64,000 nucleotides of DNA from Sinotaia quadrata (Eukaryota; Mollusca; Gastropoda; Architaenioglossa; Viviparidae), in the NCBI GenBank assembly GCA_028829895.1, contig CM054181.1:101466860-101530859 (forward strand). Direction: 5' to 3'. This document shows, piece after piece, positions 13,001 through 22,800 of the stretch. The translations under genes and the position numbers were made by a program. Each line of letters begins with the position of its first letter. Within the stretch, counting starts at the first letter, position 1. The notes beneath the pieces were generated by a model that saw only the letters and a list, made by a program, of their open reading frames with translations, made no database searches and was not told the DNA's origin.

Positions 13001-16000
13001 TCATGATATAGATAAATACATGTATTTTTAGAAGGAAGTCCAAACACATTAAAATATATTTGCTGTAAAGTAATAATGCAACTCACATGACCATTACGAT
13101 AGATAGATAGATGGACAGACAGACAGACATTCACCATGAGCACTTTAGATAGATTAACTTAAATATACCACCTGATAACAAGAGATGCACATAAGCAGTG
13201 GGGTTGTTTTCTGCATTCACTAGTATTTTTTGTTTTGATGTACATAATGCTTCTTGTCTTATATTTGTTCCCAGGTGTGAGTTTATATTTCAAGATGTGC
13301 ATTCATGTTCTTAGGTTTGTGTTTATGTTTCAAGATGTGCATTCATGTTCTTAGGTTTGTGTTTATGTTTCAAGATGTGCATTCATGTTTTTAGGTTTGT
13401 GTTTATGTTTCAAGATGTGCATTCATGTTTTTAGGTTTGTGTTTATGTTTCAAGATGTGCATTCATGTTTTTAGGTTTGTGTTTATGTTTCAAGATATGC
13501 ATTCATGTTTTTAGGTGTGAATTTTTTCAAGATATTTGTTGGTGTGTTAATTTTTCTAGATGTATGTTTATGTTTCCAATGTATGTTTGTTTCTAGAAAT
13601 GTGTTTATATTTATATCTATATGTTTACATTTTTAGATGTTTTTATATGATTCTAAATGTACATTTATGTTTTTATCTATATGTTTGCATTTCTATATGT
13701 TTCTGTGTATGTTCATATGTTTATATGTATGTTTGTGTCATGCTTGGCGCCTGATGCTTTCTTTGCCAGGGGAAACCACTCCAGATGATGTAATGAGTGA
13801 TGTTGATGAATGCACAGACTACGGTGGTTACTAACATCCTGCCACATCAAAGAGTCCACATGGAGTTATCACTGACAGTTAACAGGACAACGACAACACA
13901 AACATTACACACTGTAGTATTAAGATAGGAAACAATTTAACAACAACATGAATAGAATGAAAAATAGAAACTTTATAATACAACAACAAAGTTAAATAAA
14001 GCAAAGGTTTAATTTTGATGTAGGGTGCAGCCAAATTATTCTAATACACAAAAATAACTCTCTAATTGTACTAATACTGTCACTGAAGAATCTCAAGAAT
14101 GTCTTGGTTGACTTTTGTAAGTAGAATGTCAGGTGAGTTCCAATTGGACCAGTATTTCATGGAAATAATTAGTCCAGTATAAAATCGGCCATTATTCAGT
14201 ATCACAGAACTTGTACATGGATTTAGCTTTCTCATCTAAAGTACTCCAGGATATGCACATCCCAGTTTTTCTCAATAATCACCAGAGTTGAACCTTTGAC
14301 ATAATACTTAACTCTGGATATTGGATGGTACTTTCCAATGCTGGAGTGCCTCCCTTTGTTCACTCCAGTTAACAATGTCGAGTCAAACAATCACAATACA
14401 CTATCATCAGTTTTCACTCAAGAATATAAACTCTGCAAATGATTTGATGCAGCTTTCTCCTACTTGTTACAGGAACAAAATATTACTTGTGTTCACAATT
14501 TTATGCTTTTTTCTGCAAAAAAAAAATGTTCAGTAGAACAATTAATTTAAATAACACATTCTCTCTGCTAATTGATAAAATACACACACCTTCTTTAAGG
14601 TTTTGAACTTGAACATATAGTTGAAAAAATATAGAACATTTTTCCTTCTAACTTGTTTAAACCCAGTCTGGCATTCATCATAATCTAGCTAATAGAAGCA
14701 TTTATGATTATATCATGGATTTTCACCTACTATGGACACTAGTCATCAGACTGACTGATGCATATAATTATAAATAATTTAGTCCCCCTCCCAATCACTT
14801 TTACTTTAGCTGCATGCCACAAATTAAATACTATGCATTTCTTATTTACAAATACATTACAGTTTGCATTTCTAGATGTTTGTCTATGATTCTAGATGTA
14901 TGTCTATGATTCTAGATGTATGTTTATGTTTCTAGTGTATATCTAATTTTTTTTTATATATGTTAATGTTTGAAGATGTATGTTTAAGTTTCTAGATTAT
15001 GTTTTTGTTTCTGTATGTGTGTTTATTTTTCTAGATGTGTTTATGTTTTTCGGTGCACAGCTGTGTTTCTTCATTGCCATTACATTTCTTAGTTGTATGG
15101 TTGTTCTTTTGATATAAGTTAATGTTTCATGCAATGTCCAAACAGAAAATTACATTTGCATTATTTTGTTGTTGCAGATATGGCCAGACATCATTCTTGC
15201 TTGGTGAAATCCTCAAAGGTGTTATTAGTCCTTTCAACACACAGTTTGACTATGATGAGGTAATTAGTCTTAGTTATGACTATGATGAGGTGATCAGTCT
15301 TAGTTATGATTGATGATGAGGTAATCACTTTTATTTATGATTGACAATGAAGTAATGATTCTTATTTATGATTGGTGACAAGGTATTCAGTTTTATTTAT
15401 GATTGATAATGAGGTAATGAGTCTTGTTTATGATTGTTGTTAAGGTAATTGGTTTCATCTTTGACTAGATACTCTTAATTAGAACTGGTGAAGTATGAGG
15501 TAGAATTCAAAAGTCCATTCTGGCTGCCTGAAGTATTAACCAGATTCTATACATACACCCCTAAATAGTACAAAAGACTTTCCTTTATAAAGTATTATGC
15601 CAAGTTTCATGTTGGGGCATGATCATGTTCCTTATTCACAAGTTTTTTGTTGAGACAATATAATCAAAAATGGAGTTCCAGAGGTGCTTCCTGCAGTGGG
15701 AAGGATTCTGCAGCAATTAGAGCTTCTTTATGTTCTTGTTATGGCTACAGTCTGGGAAGTTTTAGATAGCACCTCATATTTGTGATTGATGAGGAGTCTT
15801 ATATAATCAATCATAGTTATGATTGGTGATGAGGTAATTTGTCTTAATCACATGAAATAATCAGTTGTAATTATGACTGATGATGAAATAAGCAGTTGGA
15901 ATTCATGACTGATGAGTGATAATCATTTTTGTTTATGACCTGTTATGTATTTTTGGTTTACATTATCTTTTGATGAGGTTATAAGTCTTAGTTCATGGCT

Positions 16001-19000
16001 GTGATGAATTAGTCTACATTAATGACTGTTTTATAGTAATCAATGTTAGTTATGAGTATAATGAGCATCAGTCTTAACATATGACCATGTTGAGATAATC
16101 AGTATGGTTGTGGTGAGTTATTGGTCCTAATTATGAGTATGATGAGAGGTAATCAGTCTTAGTGTGACTGGTAAGTTATTGGTCCTAATTATGAGTACGA
16201 TGAGATAATCAGTCTTAGTATGACTGGTAAGTTTGAGGGTCCTAATTATGAGTATGATGAGGTAATCAATCTTAGTATGACTGGTGAGTTATTGGTCCTA
16301 ATTATGAGTATGATGAGGTAATCAGTCTTAATATGACTGTGGTAATTTATTGGTCCTAATTATGAGTATGATGAGGTAATCAGTCTTAATATGACTGTGG
16401 TAATTTATTGGTCCTAATTATGAGTATGATGAGGTAATCAGTCTTAGAAAAGAATAATTAAATTTTCTACTTCGTAAGTTAAGAGATGGTGTTATCTATC
16501 TTAGTAAAGAATCCATTAATTTGTATTTCTTATGCCATTTAATGACACAACCACTATTACTTAAATGTCTCTACAATGGACTCTAGCATAATATTGGATT
16601 TGCATAATACTTTCCATAAAGTTAGGTTATCCATAGCATTAAAATCAGCATATAATGTTACCACATTTGCACGAAACTTAAATTTTTGAGCTCTTCAGCT
16701 AGAGCTTATGCTTTTGCAGCTAGTCTCAGTCAATCAGAACCACTGTTGCAGAACTCCCTGTGACTTGTGTTAGTTCAAGTACCATCAGTAATTAACAAGA
16801 CTTCTGAAATGAACATAAATAAATGAAAACAGATCAGGAAAATAATTTCACTGCAAACCAAACTGAAATTTTCACAAAACATGAGAATGGCGTGACTACA
16901 AATGGGATCATGATCAAATATAGTTGTTAAAGAACCCACATAAAGAGATTTTCTGAGTCTAAGATAATAATTAAATCCATATCTATTATTTAATTCACAG
17001 AATTTATTTCACTATTTAGATTGTTAATTTAGCATTCTAATTCTTTTTCTGTGTTGATTTAAAAATACAGTGCAAAGTCCACAGTGTACATGTGTATAGA
17101 GTGAGAGGGAGAGAAACAACAGAGAGAGGAAATTTTTAATTAGTATAATATTTTATATATACTTTTTTTATACAGATCACATCATTGGAAATAAGGATTG
17201 TATACTTTTATTTGTTAATTTAAAGAAGTTTAATTGATACATTTTTTCCTTTGTCAGTTATTTATTTTTATCTTTCGTGTTAAATTTTTACTTATTTTAG
17301 ATATATGTATTGTATTTTATTTCTTATACAACAGCTAAGTGTGATTTCTAAAGTGCAATGTTGTTTTTATCTGTAGGCAAATGCCAAAGAGGCTATGATG
17401 TAGGCAACTTACAATGACTCTCACTTAAAATGGCCACTGAAAATTAAATTAAAAAATAAAAATAGGGGGAAATGTTCAGAAAATAAACTTTCGACAACTT
17501 TTACTATGCAAAACAATTTCTGGTATGCAAATGAGCATCATAACAAATAAAGTAATAAAATGTTCATGATTCATGTAATACTGCAGGTACAGTAATGATG
17601 TACGGTATTGCAAATGCTCATATAAATGGCTCCCTTGCCCCTTCAAGCATCTGCGTCAGTTGTTCTTAATGTCTCATGCTGACATCATTCCTTAATCTTC
17701 ATTGCCTTACATAAGACAATGTTCTGTGTGTCTCATGTTGACAGCATTCCATATGTTCTTGTAATCACCTTAACCAGTCTCTAGTGTTCTTTGTGTCTCA
17801 TGCTGACAGCATTCTGTATGTTCTTGTAATCACCTTAACCAGTCTCTAATGTTCTTTGTGTCTCATGCTGACAGCATCCCTTATGTTTCATCACCTTAAA
17901 CCAATCTCCAGTGTTCTTTGTGTCTCATGCTGACAGCATCCCTTACATACTTATCATTGCTTTACATTAGTCTCTGTTTTCTTGCATTGTAAATGCACTG
18001 CTTCCCCATTGTGTCTAGCAAGAGGAAGAGTGCATCCACTGATGAATCAGAAACAAAAAGAGGAAGGCAATCGACCTGGAGTAAAAAATGAAGATAGTTG
18101 TGCGGCATCAATGATATGATGAAATATGGTCTTGGAAATATGTAATATATACATATAAGTCAACAAGGGGTGATTTGCCTTACACTAGATAGTCCCAGCA
18201 TTACTGTTTTACAGGAATAATTAGCATTTATTGCGCAGATTTGGTGATTTTCTGTAGTGAAGTTTGATACTTTAATACAATTATTTCTTTGATGCAACTT
18301 AGCTAAAATTAAAGATCATTTCTTTATCTAACAAACTGTTGTATTTTCTTTAATGTGACTTCTTAAACCATGTTTTAGAGATATTGTATTAACTACATTA
18401 TTAGAGCTATGTCCTTTGGCTCAAAGTTGTTTTGAGATATTGCATTAACTACATTATTAGAGCTGTGTTCTTTGGCTCAAAGTTGAGATATTGCATTAAC
18501 TACATTATTAGAGCTATGTTCATTGGTTTAATGTTATATGTATGGCACTATTCATTATTAAGACCTTTTAGCAAGAATCATAATTCAGTTCCTTTCATGT
18601 GTTTCTTAAGAGATGTATGTTTCTGGATATAATAGCATTTTAGGCAATTTGCTTTAGCTTCCTGTCCCTAGAGAATTTTCTGTAAAACTGTTGGGATGTA
18701 TTGGATGATTATTCCTATATAGGCCAAATTTACTTTTTAACTTTCAGTCAAATTTTTGAGGGGTAATATATTAAAGTTGGTATGCAATGTTTATAACTGT
18801 CTACCATCTTGCTGCATGCTGTTCTTGCACATGACTGTTTAGAAGAAAAAATTGAATACAATAAAAATAAGTTTTCTAATTGTTTATTAAGTGAGTTGTT
18901 TTTTCCCGAAACTTTGTCCATTTTCTCCAATGGAGAGCTTGCCAGGCTGATAAAGAAAGGAACTATAGAACTATATTTGCTTTGTAGAATGGATTTGATA

Positions 19001-19858
19001 GCAGGGTTTAGCATACCTTTTTCAATAACATCTGTATTATTATCTCCTTTGTATTGTTGTTTCTGAATTTTTATTTTAAGATGCTTAGAGAGAGGAGTCT
19101 TATTTATTTAATATTTATTTTATTTCCTTTGTTTTTTTGCATTTTTATATTTTATGTTCTTTTTACCTTTGTATTATTTTTGTGAGTTGAAGTTTTTGTT
19201 TGATTACTGTATTTACTTTTTTTTCACTTTGTCTTTTCGTTTATTTTAGATTTTGAATGAATTAATGCAGTTTGTGTTGAAAGAAACCTTAATCTTTCCA
19301 CAAAGATTAGGATGAAATTATTTTTAAGAGTGTGATCCTGTTGTATTCTCTAGGTTTCCCTCACAAATATCTCCAGTACTGGCATTAAAAAATTATACTC
19401 TTGATTGTTTTCCAAAAAGCTTTATCTAATCAGTTTTACTAGAAGTTGTGTGTTAATGTTAAATTATTTGTATTTAGACACTCTATAAGTAGGAAAACTT
19501 AGAAAACTCAAGAATTTGCTTAATTTAGACACAGCATCAGTCCTATGTAATGGTTTAAATTATTTAGCAGTTTGTAGGGCCTGCTTATTACTGTTCTTGT
19601 TTTCACTCTGTGGTAGTTATAAAGTCAAAACTGCATGTCTTTCTCAAACCTCATCACTTATTTCGCCTTTTCTTTTTGTTTTAGGTTCAGAAGTTTTTTG
19701 CAGACAAGGAGATGGGCAGTGGTAGCATGGCCCTCAAGCAGAGTCTTGAAACAGTGCAAATGCACATTGACTGGAACAACAAATATGCACAAGGTGACTG
19801 GACAGCAAAGCTTACTACAGGAAAACCACGTATGCGTAGGGCACGTACAGAATTCTGA
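940..19858 (+). CDS. M1-family zinc aminopeptidase, C-terminal part (10 exons, 5' end outside window)
   Basis: Joining 940-1022, 2645-2772, 5349-5404, 6786-6933, 7912-7985, 10548-10652, 11089-11256, 11841-11981, 15178-15259 and 19685-19858 gives one open frame of 385 residues, and every junction is GT-AG with matching phase. Seen motifs: WMVPFTYVTS near the start, then GFYRVNY (residues 47-53), then DRAGLIDDAFNLARAG (76-91), then helical repeats to the end. These are hallmarks of the M1 (gluzincin) family after the catalytic domain: the end of the beta-sandwich domain and the ERAP1_C-like helical domain. M1 enzymes remove N-terminal residues from peptides. The HEXXH-E zinc site and exopeptidase motif are not in the window, so activity cannot be judged. 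The best family guess is the membrane aminopeptidase N/A group. NIT and NKT glycosylation sequons fit an extracellular domain. The tail is hydrophilic and basic, so no GPI signal is present. Confidence 0.95.
1341..1471. repeat. 38-bp tandem repeat, about 3.4 copies
   Basis: Units begin atgtttatctacattgttta, starting at 1341, 1379 and 1417. The rest of this intron (1023-2644) is plain AT-rich sequence. Confidence 0.85.
2645..2772 (+). CDS. M1 aminopeptidase exon b
   Basis: The acceptor is ttcattgcag and the donor is gtgagt. The exon encodes 42 whole codons, including WIKGNYMSRGFYRVNYEE and KQLIDNHT. GxYRVNY followed by a tryptophan and an I-x-x-Q-L helix is the most conserved post-catalytic block in M1 enzymes. 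Confidence 0.95.
3420..4480. other. A/C-rich block of unknown origin inside the aminopeptidase intron
   Basis: The + strand switches from T-rich intron to sequence rich in A and C and poor in T and G. It contains an open frame of 113 codons (3584-3925) and one of 154 codons on the other strand (4019-4483). Neither looks like a family I know, and neither has a convincing codon pattern. It may be the remains of an inserted element. No terminal repeats were found. Confidence 0.4.
4528..5130. repeat. Degenerate tandem array, about 48-bp units
   Basis: Units share 'attaagacttacagtatag' and 'gaataaaccattaaacatgc'. The later part changes into a related unit with 'acaaaactcacagtaaacca' and 'aaaacaatcaagattcc'. 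A short C tract lies at about 4771. Confidence 0.8.
5349..5404 (+). CDS. M1 aminopeptidase exon c
   Basis: The acceptor is atattccag and the donor is gtatga. This short exon encodes VFSTEDRAGLIDDAFNLA plus two bases of an Arg codon. DRA-x-LIDDAF-x-LAR is diagnostic of the M1 ERAP1_C-like domain. Confidence 0.95.
6236..6618. repeat. 36-bp minisatellite, about 10 copies
   Basis: The units contain gatcagtagagagtttgaaa followed by tcagttgaggatatga. Because 36 is a multiple of three and no unit carries a stop in some frames, both strands look open for up to 80 codons (12-residue repeats). One unit near 6442 lacks two bases, which breaks the frame; that argues against coding. Confidence 0.92.
6733..6838 (+). 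repeat. 53-bp tandem duplication of an acceptor and exon start
   Basis: The acceptor and first 53 bases of exon d occur twice. The copies begin right after an AG at 6733 and 6786 and start ggctggact. The upstream copy has diverged at several positions. Use of its acceptor would put 53 extra bases in the message, shift the frame and meet a TGA soon after, so the downstream acceptor must be the productive one. Confidence 0.9.
6786..6933 (+). CDS. M1 aminopeptidase exon d, with both splice boundaries duplicated
   Basis: The acceptor is attttcag and the donor is gtgtgt. The exon encodes 49 whole codons, from AGLLKYDIVFELLSYMMKET to the LTDIYPLLQ end; this continues the LAR-AG motif and the P-W-x-x-A block of M1 proteins. 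It is odd at both ends. The acceptor and first 53 bases are duplicated immediately upstream (6733-6785). The last bases plus donor are repeated six more times downstream in 32-bp units. Confidence 0.93.
6922..7152 (+). repeat. 32-bp minisatellite built from an exon-intron junction
   Basis: The unit contains cactactacag|gtgtgtat, which is the last bases of exon d and its donor. CAG|GT junctions occur at 6933 (the real one), 6965, 6997, 7029, 7061, 7093 and 7125, exactly 32 bases apart. Confidence 0.95.
7912..7985 (+). CDS. M1 aminopeptidase exon e
   Basis: The acceptor is ttccattctag and the donor is gtgagt. The exon encodes KYMLGLINNQLSALGWKPPQ and THLD. The 'LGW...H' pattern is the usual M1 helix pair that precedes the leucine-rich 'L....L..A...G' segment. 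Confidence 0.93.
9125..9270. repeat. Degenerate repeat, about 40-bp units
   Basis: Three to four units share 'ttgccatcagttata' and 'catgattatacttgata'. The rest of the intron (7986-10547) is AT-rich with a TG-rich stretch at 8020-8110 and no recognised exon. Confidence 0.7.
9948..9973. repeat. Perfect 26-bp palindrome
   Basis: The arm catttacagtgta is followed directly by its exact reverse complement, tacactgtaaatg. Related half-sites (ttacagtgtacac) occur 40 bases upstream. Confidence 0.9.
10205..10480. repeat. Degenerate tandem repeat, about 45-bp units
   Basis: Units share 'ctgtaaatgtttaatctagt' and 'gaatttactcaca', with increasing divergence toward the right. Confidence 0.7.
10548..10652 (+). 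CDS. M1 aminopeptidase exon f
   Basis: The acceptor is tgttgacag and the donor is gtaata. The exon encodes 34 whole codons, including LQQMMMLGFATSLDHKPAIE and KFELWKVNKT. It corresponds to the M1 block where a helix is followed by 'A...F..W'. It contains an NKT glycosylation sequon. Confidence 0.9.
11089..11256 (+). CDS. M1 aminopeptidase exon g (two in-frame acceptors)
   Basis: I chose the acceptor tttttttcag ending at 11088 because the product then aligns without gaps with the family block around 'I-P-P-D-L-R-x-x-V-Y-x-x-G-x-x-x-G'; here it reads ILQNQISLACKLGVEYG. A second usable acceptor, gttcttcag, ends at 11052 and would add 12 residues in the same frame. The exon continues DEETWQYVWNQY and EKRQLLGALTSSRDPRRLQ, the family's 'W..v...Y......E...LL.aL..s.' pattern. 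The donor is gtgagt. Confidence 0.9.
11841..11981 (+). CDS. M1 aminopeptidase exon h
   Basis: The acceptor is ttttgtttcag and the donor is gtattg. The exon encodes 46 whole codons, including QDSDSVIQGIASNSVGQIFA, then WRFLQRNWDTIFK. This matches the M1 'RSQD...vi..ia.N..G...aW.f...NW' block. Confidence 0.94.
12091..13015. repeat. 67-bp minisatellite, about 14 copies
   Basis: Each unit contains gatatagatatagatataga, then tttaattttaaacaagtttg, then tgtaaacaacgtgttatttt. Units are nearly identical. The copy at about 12346 lacks one gatata hexamer. It starts about 110 bases after the exon h donor. Confidence 0.95.
13276..13520. repeat. 40-bp minisatellite, about 6 copies
   Basis: Units read gtttatgtttcaagatgtgc, then attcatgttcttaggtttgt. 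To the right it decays into simpler 'tgtatgtttatgtttctaga' repeats up to about 13740. Confidence 0.9.
13760..14862. other. About 1.1 kb of non-repetitive DNA splitting a repeat field
   Basis: The 'tctagatgtatgtttatgtt' type of repeat is present on the left (13520-13740) and resumes on the right (14868-15050). The inserted stretch begins near an acceptor-like ttctttgccag (ending about 13770), has a short open frame ending DECTDYGGY at about 13832, and an AATAAA at 13995-14000. No terminal repeats were seen. It may be an insertion or an unused terminal exon. Confidence 0.35.
15178..15259 (+). CDS. M1 aminopeptidase exon i
   Basis: The acceptor is tgttgttgcag and the donor is gtaatt. The exon encodes YGQTSFLLGEILKGVISPFN and TQFDYDE. 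It begins inside the Arg codon and ends in phase 0. Its last twelve bases (GACTATGATGAG) and the donor recur in the tandem array that follows. Confidence 0.92.
15248..16445 (+). repeat. Tandem array grown from the exon i / donor junction
   Basis: The exon end and donor, gactatgatgag|gtaattag, are followed by about six further 30- to 31-bp units, such as tatgatgag|gtgatcag and gatgatgag|gtaatcac, to about 15465. After diverged sequence, a second tier of about 56-bp units at 16030-16445 again contains tatgatgaggtaatcagtct. Confidence 0.88.
17690..17960. repeat. Tandem repeat, about 68-bp units, 4 copies
   Basis: Units contain 'gtgtctcatgctgacagcat' and 'aatcaccttaaccagtctct'. No exon is recognised in the surrounding intron (16446-19684). 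Confidence 0.8.
18005..18200 (+). pseudogene. Possible Tigger/pogo-type transposase N-terminus remnant
   Basis: A forward frame reads KRKSASTDESETKRGRQSTW followed by stops. Tigger/CENP-B-like transposases often begin with a basic KRKS..S..S.PKR.R leader before their helix-turn-helix. A later fragment (LDSPSITVLQE) weakly resembles the 'L.L..STV..I' recognition helix. The likeness is slight. Confidence 0.25.
18377..18535. repeat. Tandem repeat, 51-56 bp units, 3 copies
   Basis: Units share gagatattgcattaactaca and ttattagagctatgttcttt. Confidence 0.8.
19685..19858 (+). CDS. M1 aminopeptidase last exon with stop codon
   Basis: The acceptor is tttgttttag. The exon encodes 57 residues and a TGA at 19856-19858. 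VQKFFADKEMGSGSMALKQS, then LETVQMHIDWNNKYAQGDW, is the typical end of M1 proteins ('v..Ff......a.r...q..E.i..Ni.W'). The final twenty residues are basic (KPRMRRARTEF) and hydrophilic. Confidence 0.93.
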   Translation, partial: VQKFFADKEMGSGSMALKQSLETVQMHIDWNNKYAQGDWTAKLTTGKPRMRRARTEF

Positions 19859-20110
19859 ATTGATTTGGCTGACCCAGTTTTCATAATTTAGCATCTTGTT
19901 TTCAGCAAACATTTAACAAAGAACTAAATATGAACTTGTAAATGTGTTTTTCTGACCCATGCATGCACATTTTGTAATTAATAATGATAAAAATATGATT
20001 AATTTATTCAGTTTAATTTAAATGAACCTGCAGCCAACTCAGTGCAATAGTATTTAAGATACATACTGATTTGAAGACATTTGAACTAATAAAGTCCATA
20101 AATTAGGAAT
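19859..20110 (+). promoter_or_regulatory. Probable 3' UTR and polyadenylation signal of the aminopeptidase gene
   Basis: Non-coding AT-rich sequence follows the TGA. A canonical AATAAA lies at 20088-20093, about 230 bases after the stop. Other AATAAA-like strings occur further on, so the true cleavage site is not certain. Confidence 0.45.
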
Positions 20111-21628
20111 TGATTTTCCTCTTCTTTGGTGTAAACTTTATTCATTTGTTTTCTGTACGACGTTTTTGTGATTTTATATCAGTAGGAATGGAAACAACAT
20201 CAGCTTTGCAAAAATAAACATCTCCAGAAAAAACAAGACAGATGAAATAAATCAGAAAAGGGACTTGTAAACATTTTCTTCTCTTAAAATTATAAATTTC
20301 AGTTTCATGGTGCTAAAAACTTTGCAGTAGTTTAATAACACCTGTTGATCAGACATTTTTTTTTTAATTTGCTCCTTCAAACTCACATGCCTTTGATATT
20401 ATACTTTTCTAGTCACTAATTTTTTTCAGTCTTTTATTGTTTATTCTGTCATAATTGTTTTAAAATTCTGCTCTAGTACATGCCAACTTTGTTTTGGACA
20501 AATCTGATAATGCACATATGCCAAACATCATCCTGTAATAAATTTAAGACTTTTAAAAAATACTTATTGATTAATTAGAATCTATAACAGAACTATCTAA
20601 GTCTTTATTTGCTGATCTAGCATCTGAGCTAAAGTCAGGTGGTTGTTTTTCTTTAGATACAACAGTATTTATCTAATCATTTTCCAGATGTATGTATTTG
20701 TAAAGATATTTTTCATTGAATTCTCCATTTCACTTTTACCAGATGAAGAATGTGAGTTAAGAAAGAACTGCAAAAGTACTCTTAGTACATTTTAAACAAT
20801 GAAGAATGTGAGTTAAGAAAGAACTGCAAAAGTACTCTTAGTACATTTTAAACAATAAAGAATGCATATCAGTTTTACTTACACTCTTTATGAACTAAAC
20901 TACAATGGTTCCTCAGGGAGCCTGTGTGATTAACATGCAGACAGAAGATTAAGAAAATGATTCTGGCATCGACACTGGAAAGGTTACTGTTATTTCTTGA
21001 AACATTTTTAGACAGTATAAAGGAAAAATTGCTCATCTATTCATCTTAATCTGTAGTGATCATTGCAAATGAATAAGTAGTCATCTAAGTCCAAGTGTAC
21101 TGACAAGGGGTGAACTAAATATTGATTGAATGATGTGAAGCAGTATAGTATCTGAATCACATCATTCATTCATTGTAAATTTTCATCATTCAATATTCAT
21201 CATAAATCATTCATCTTATAAATATCCTGTTGTGAATCTTTGAATGTAAATCAAATATGGGAATAGGATCTTTGTCCTAACTTCCAGTAAATTCTGTCTA
21301 AACTGATTCCACTTGTTTTAGTGCTGATCTCAACCAGTCCAGCCTTTCTGGGCAATCAAAATTGCGAAAGGGGTGAGTTTGTAAAAAGATGCATAATAAT
21401 GCATTTCTGTCTAGAAAACTTGGATTGTCTGCAGTTTAGATTTGATTTTGCACTGACTTTTGCTTATTATCACTATATTCAGATATTGTTATTCCTTGTT
21501 AAAAATACAGGTGGTAGATTCTGAAATGAAAACAATGGCTTGTAGTGGTGTGTACACATCTCTAATGTTTGCACTGCCCTCCTTTATTGAAATTTACTAA
21601 TGCAGCTCTACTATTATTCACTCCATGG
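20110..21628. other. Intergenic AT-rich DNA with one 56-bp duplication
   Basis: At 20744-20855 a unit containing gaatgtgagttaagaaagaa and ctcttagtacattttaaaca occurs twice in tandem. No gene is recognised. Confidence 0.7.
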
Positions 21629-21990
21629 CAGATTTTCATACTTAACACTGAAAATCATGGTTTTGTAAGTTTGTTTTCTGTATATATATTTTATTGTAGG
21701 CAGATTGTCATACTTAACACTGAAAATCATGGTTTTGTAAGTTTGTTTTCTGTATATATATTTTAATGTAGGCAGATTTTCATACTTAACACTGAAAATA
21801 ATGGTTTTGTAAGTTTGTTTTCTGTATATATATTTTAATGTAGGCAGATTTTCATACTTAACACTGAAAATCATGGTTTTGTAAGTTTGTTTTCTGTCTG
21901 TATTTTTTAATGTAGGCAGATTTTCATACTTAACACTGAAAATCATGGTTTTGTAAGTTTGTTTTCTGTCTATATAGTTTAATACAGGCA
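21629..21990. repeat. 72-bp minisatellite, 5 copies
   Basis: Each unit starts cagattttcatacttaacac and ends with a ttttaatgtagg motif. The period is divisible by three, which produces a 127-codon frame on the other strand that is not a gene. Confidence 0.93.
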
Positions 21991-22029
21991 GTGACATTGT
22001 AGTTTTAACTAAATTATTTTGGTTTTGGG

Positions 22030-22800
22030 AAGTTATTTTGCACTAATAGCATAATAATAGGTTTATGTTAATGGAGTGCTGTTTTGCTCTAATATTATAA
22101 TAATAGACTTAGATTAATGGATTGTTGTTTTGTTCTAATAGTATAATAATAGACTTAAGTTAATGGGAAGTTGTTTTGCACTAATAGTATAATAATAGAG
22201 TTAATTGATTGTTGTTTTGCTCTAATATAATAATAATACACTTAATTAATAGGAGGGATAATAATAGACTAAGAGTTGATGGGAAGTGTAATAATAGTTA
22301 ATGGGGAATATAGTAATAGATTTAGAGTTAATGGGAAGTGTAATAATAGACTTAGAATGAATGGACAGTTTAATAATAGAGTTAATGGGAAGCATAATAA
22401 TAGATTTAGAGTTAATGGGGTGTATAATAATAGACTTGGAGTTAATGGGAAGGATAATAATCGACTACGGTTTGATGGGAAATATAATAATAGTTAATGC
22501 AAAATATAATAATAGACTTGGAGTTAATGGGAAGGATAATAATAGACTTAGAATGAATGGGAAGTATAATAATAGATTTAGAGTTAATGGGAAATATAAA
22601 ATAGATATAGAATGAATGGACAGTTTATGGGGTGTATAATAATAGACTTAGAATTAATGGGAAGTAAATAATAATGGGAAATATAATAATAGACTTAGAG
22701 TTAATGGGAAGCATAATGATAGATTTAGAGTTAGTGGGAAGTCTTATAATTAATAGATTTAAAGTTAATGGGAAGTGTAATAATAGAATAAACTTAATGA
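22030..22800. repeat. Degenerate ~30-bp tandem array
   Basis: Many variable units contain 'taataatagacttagagtta' and 'atgggaa'. Spurious open frames of 60-85 codons arise here for the same reason as in the neighbouring array. Confidence 0.85.
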
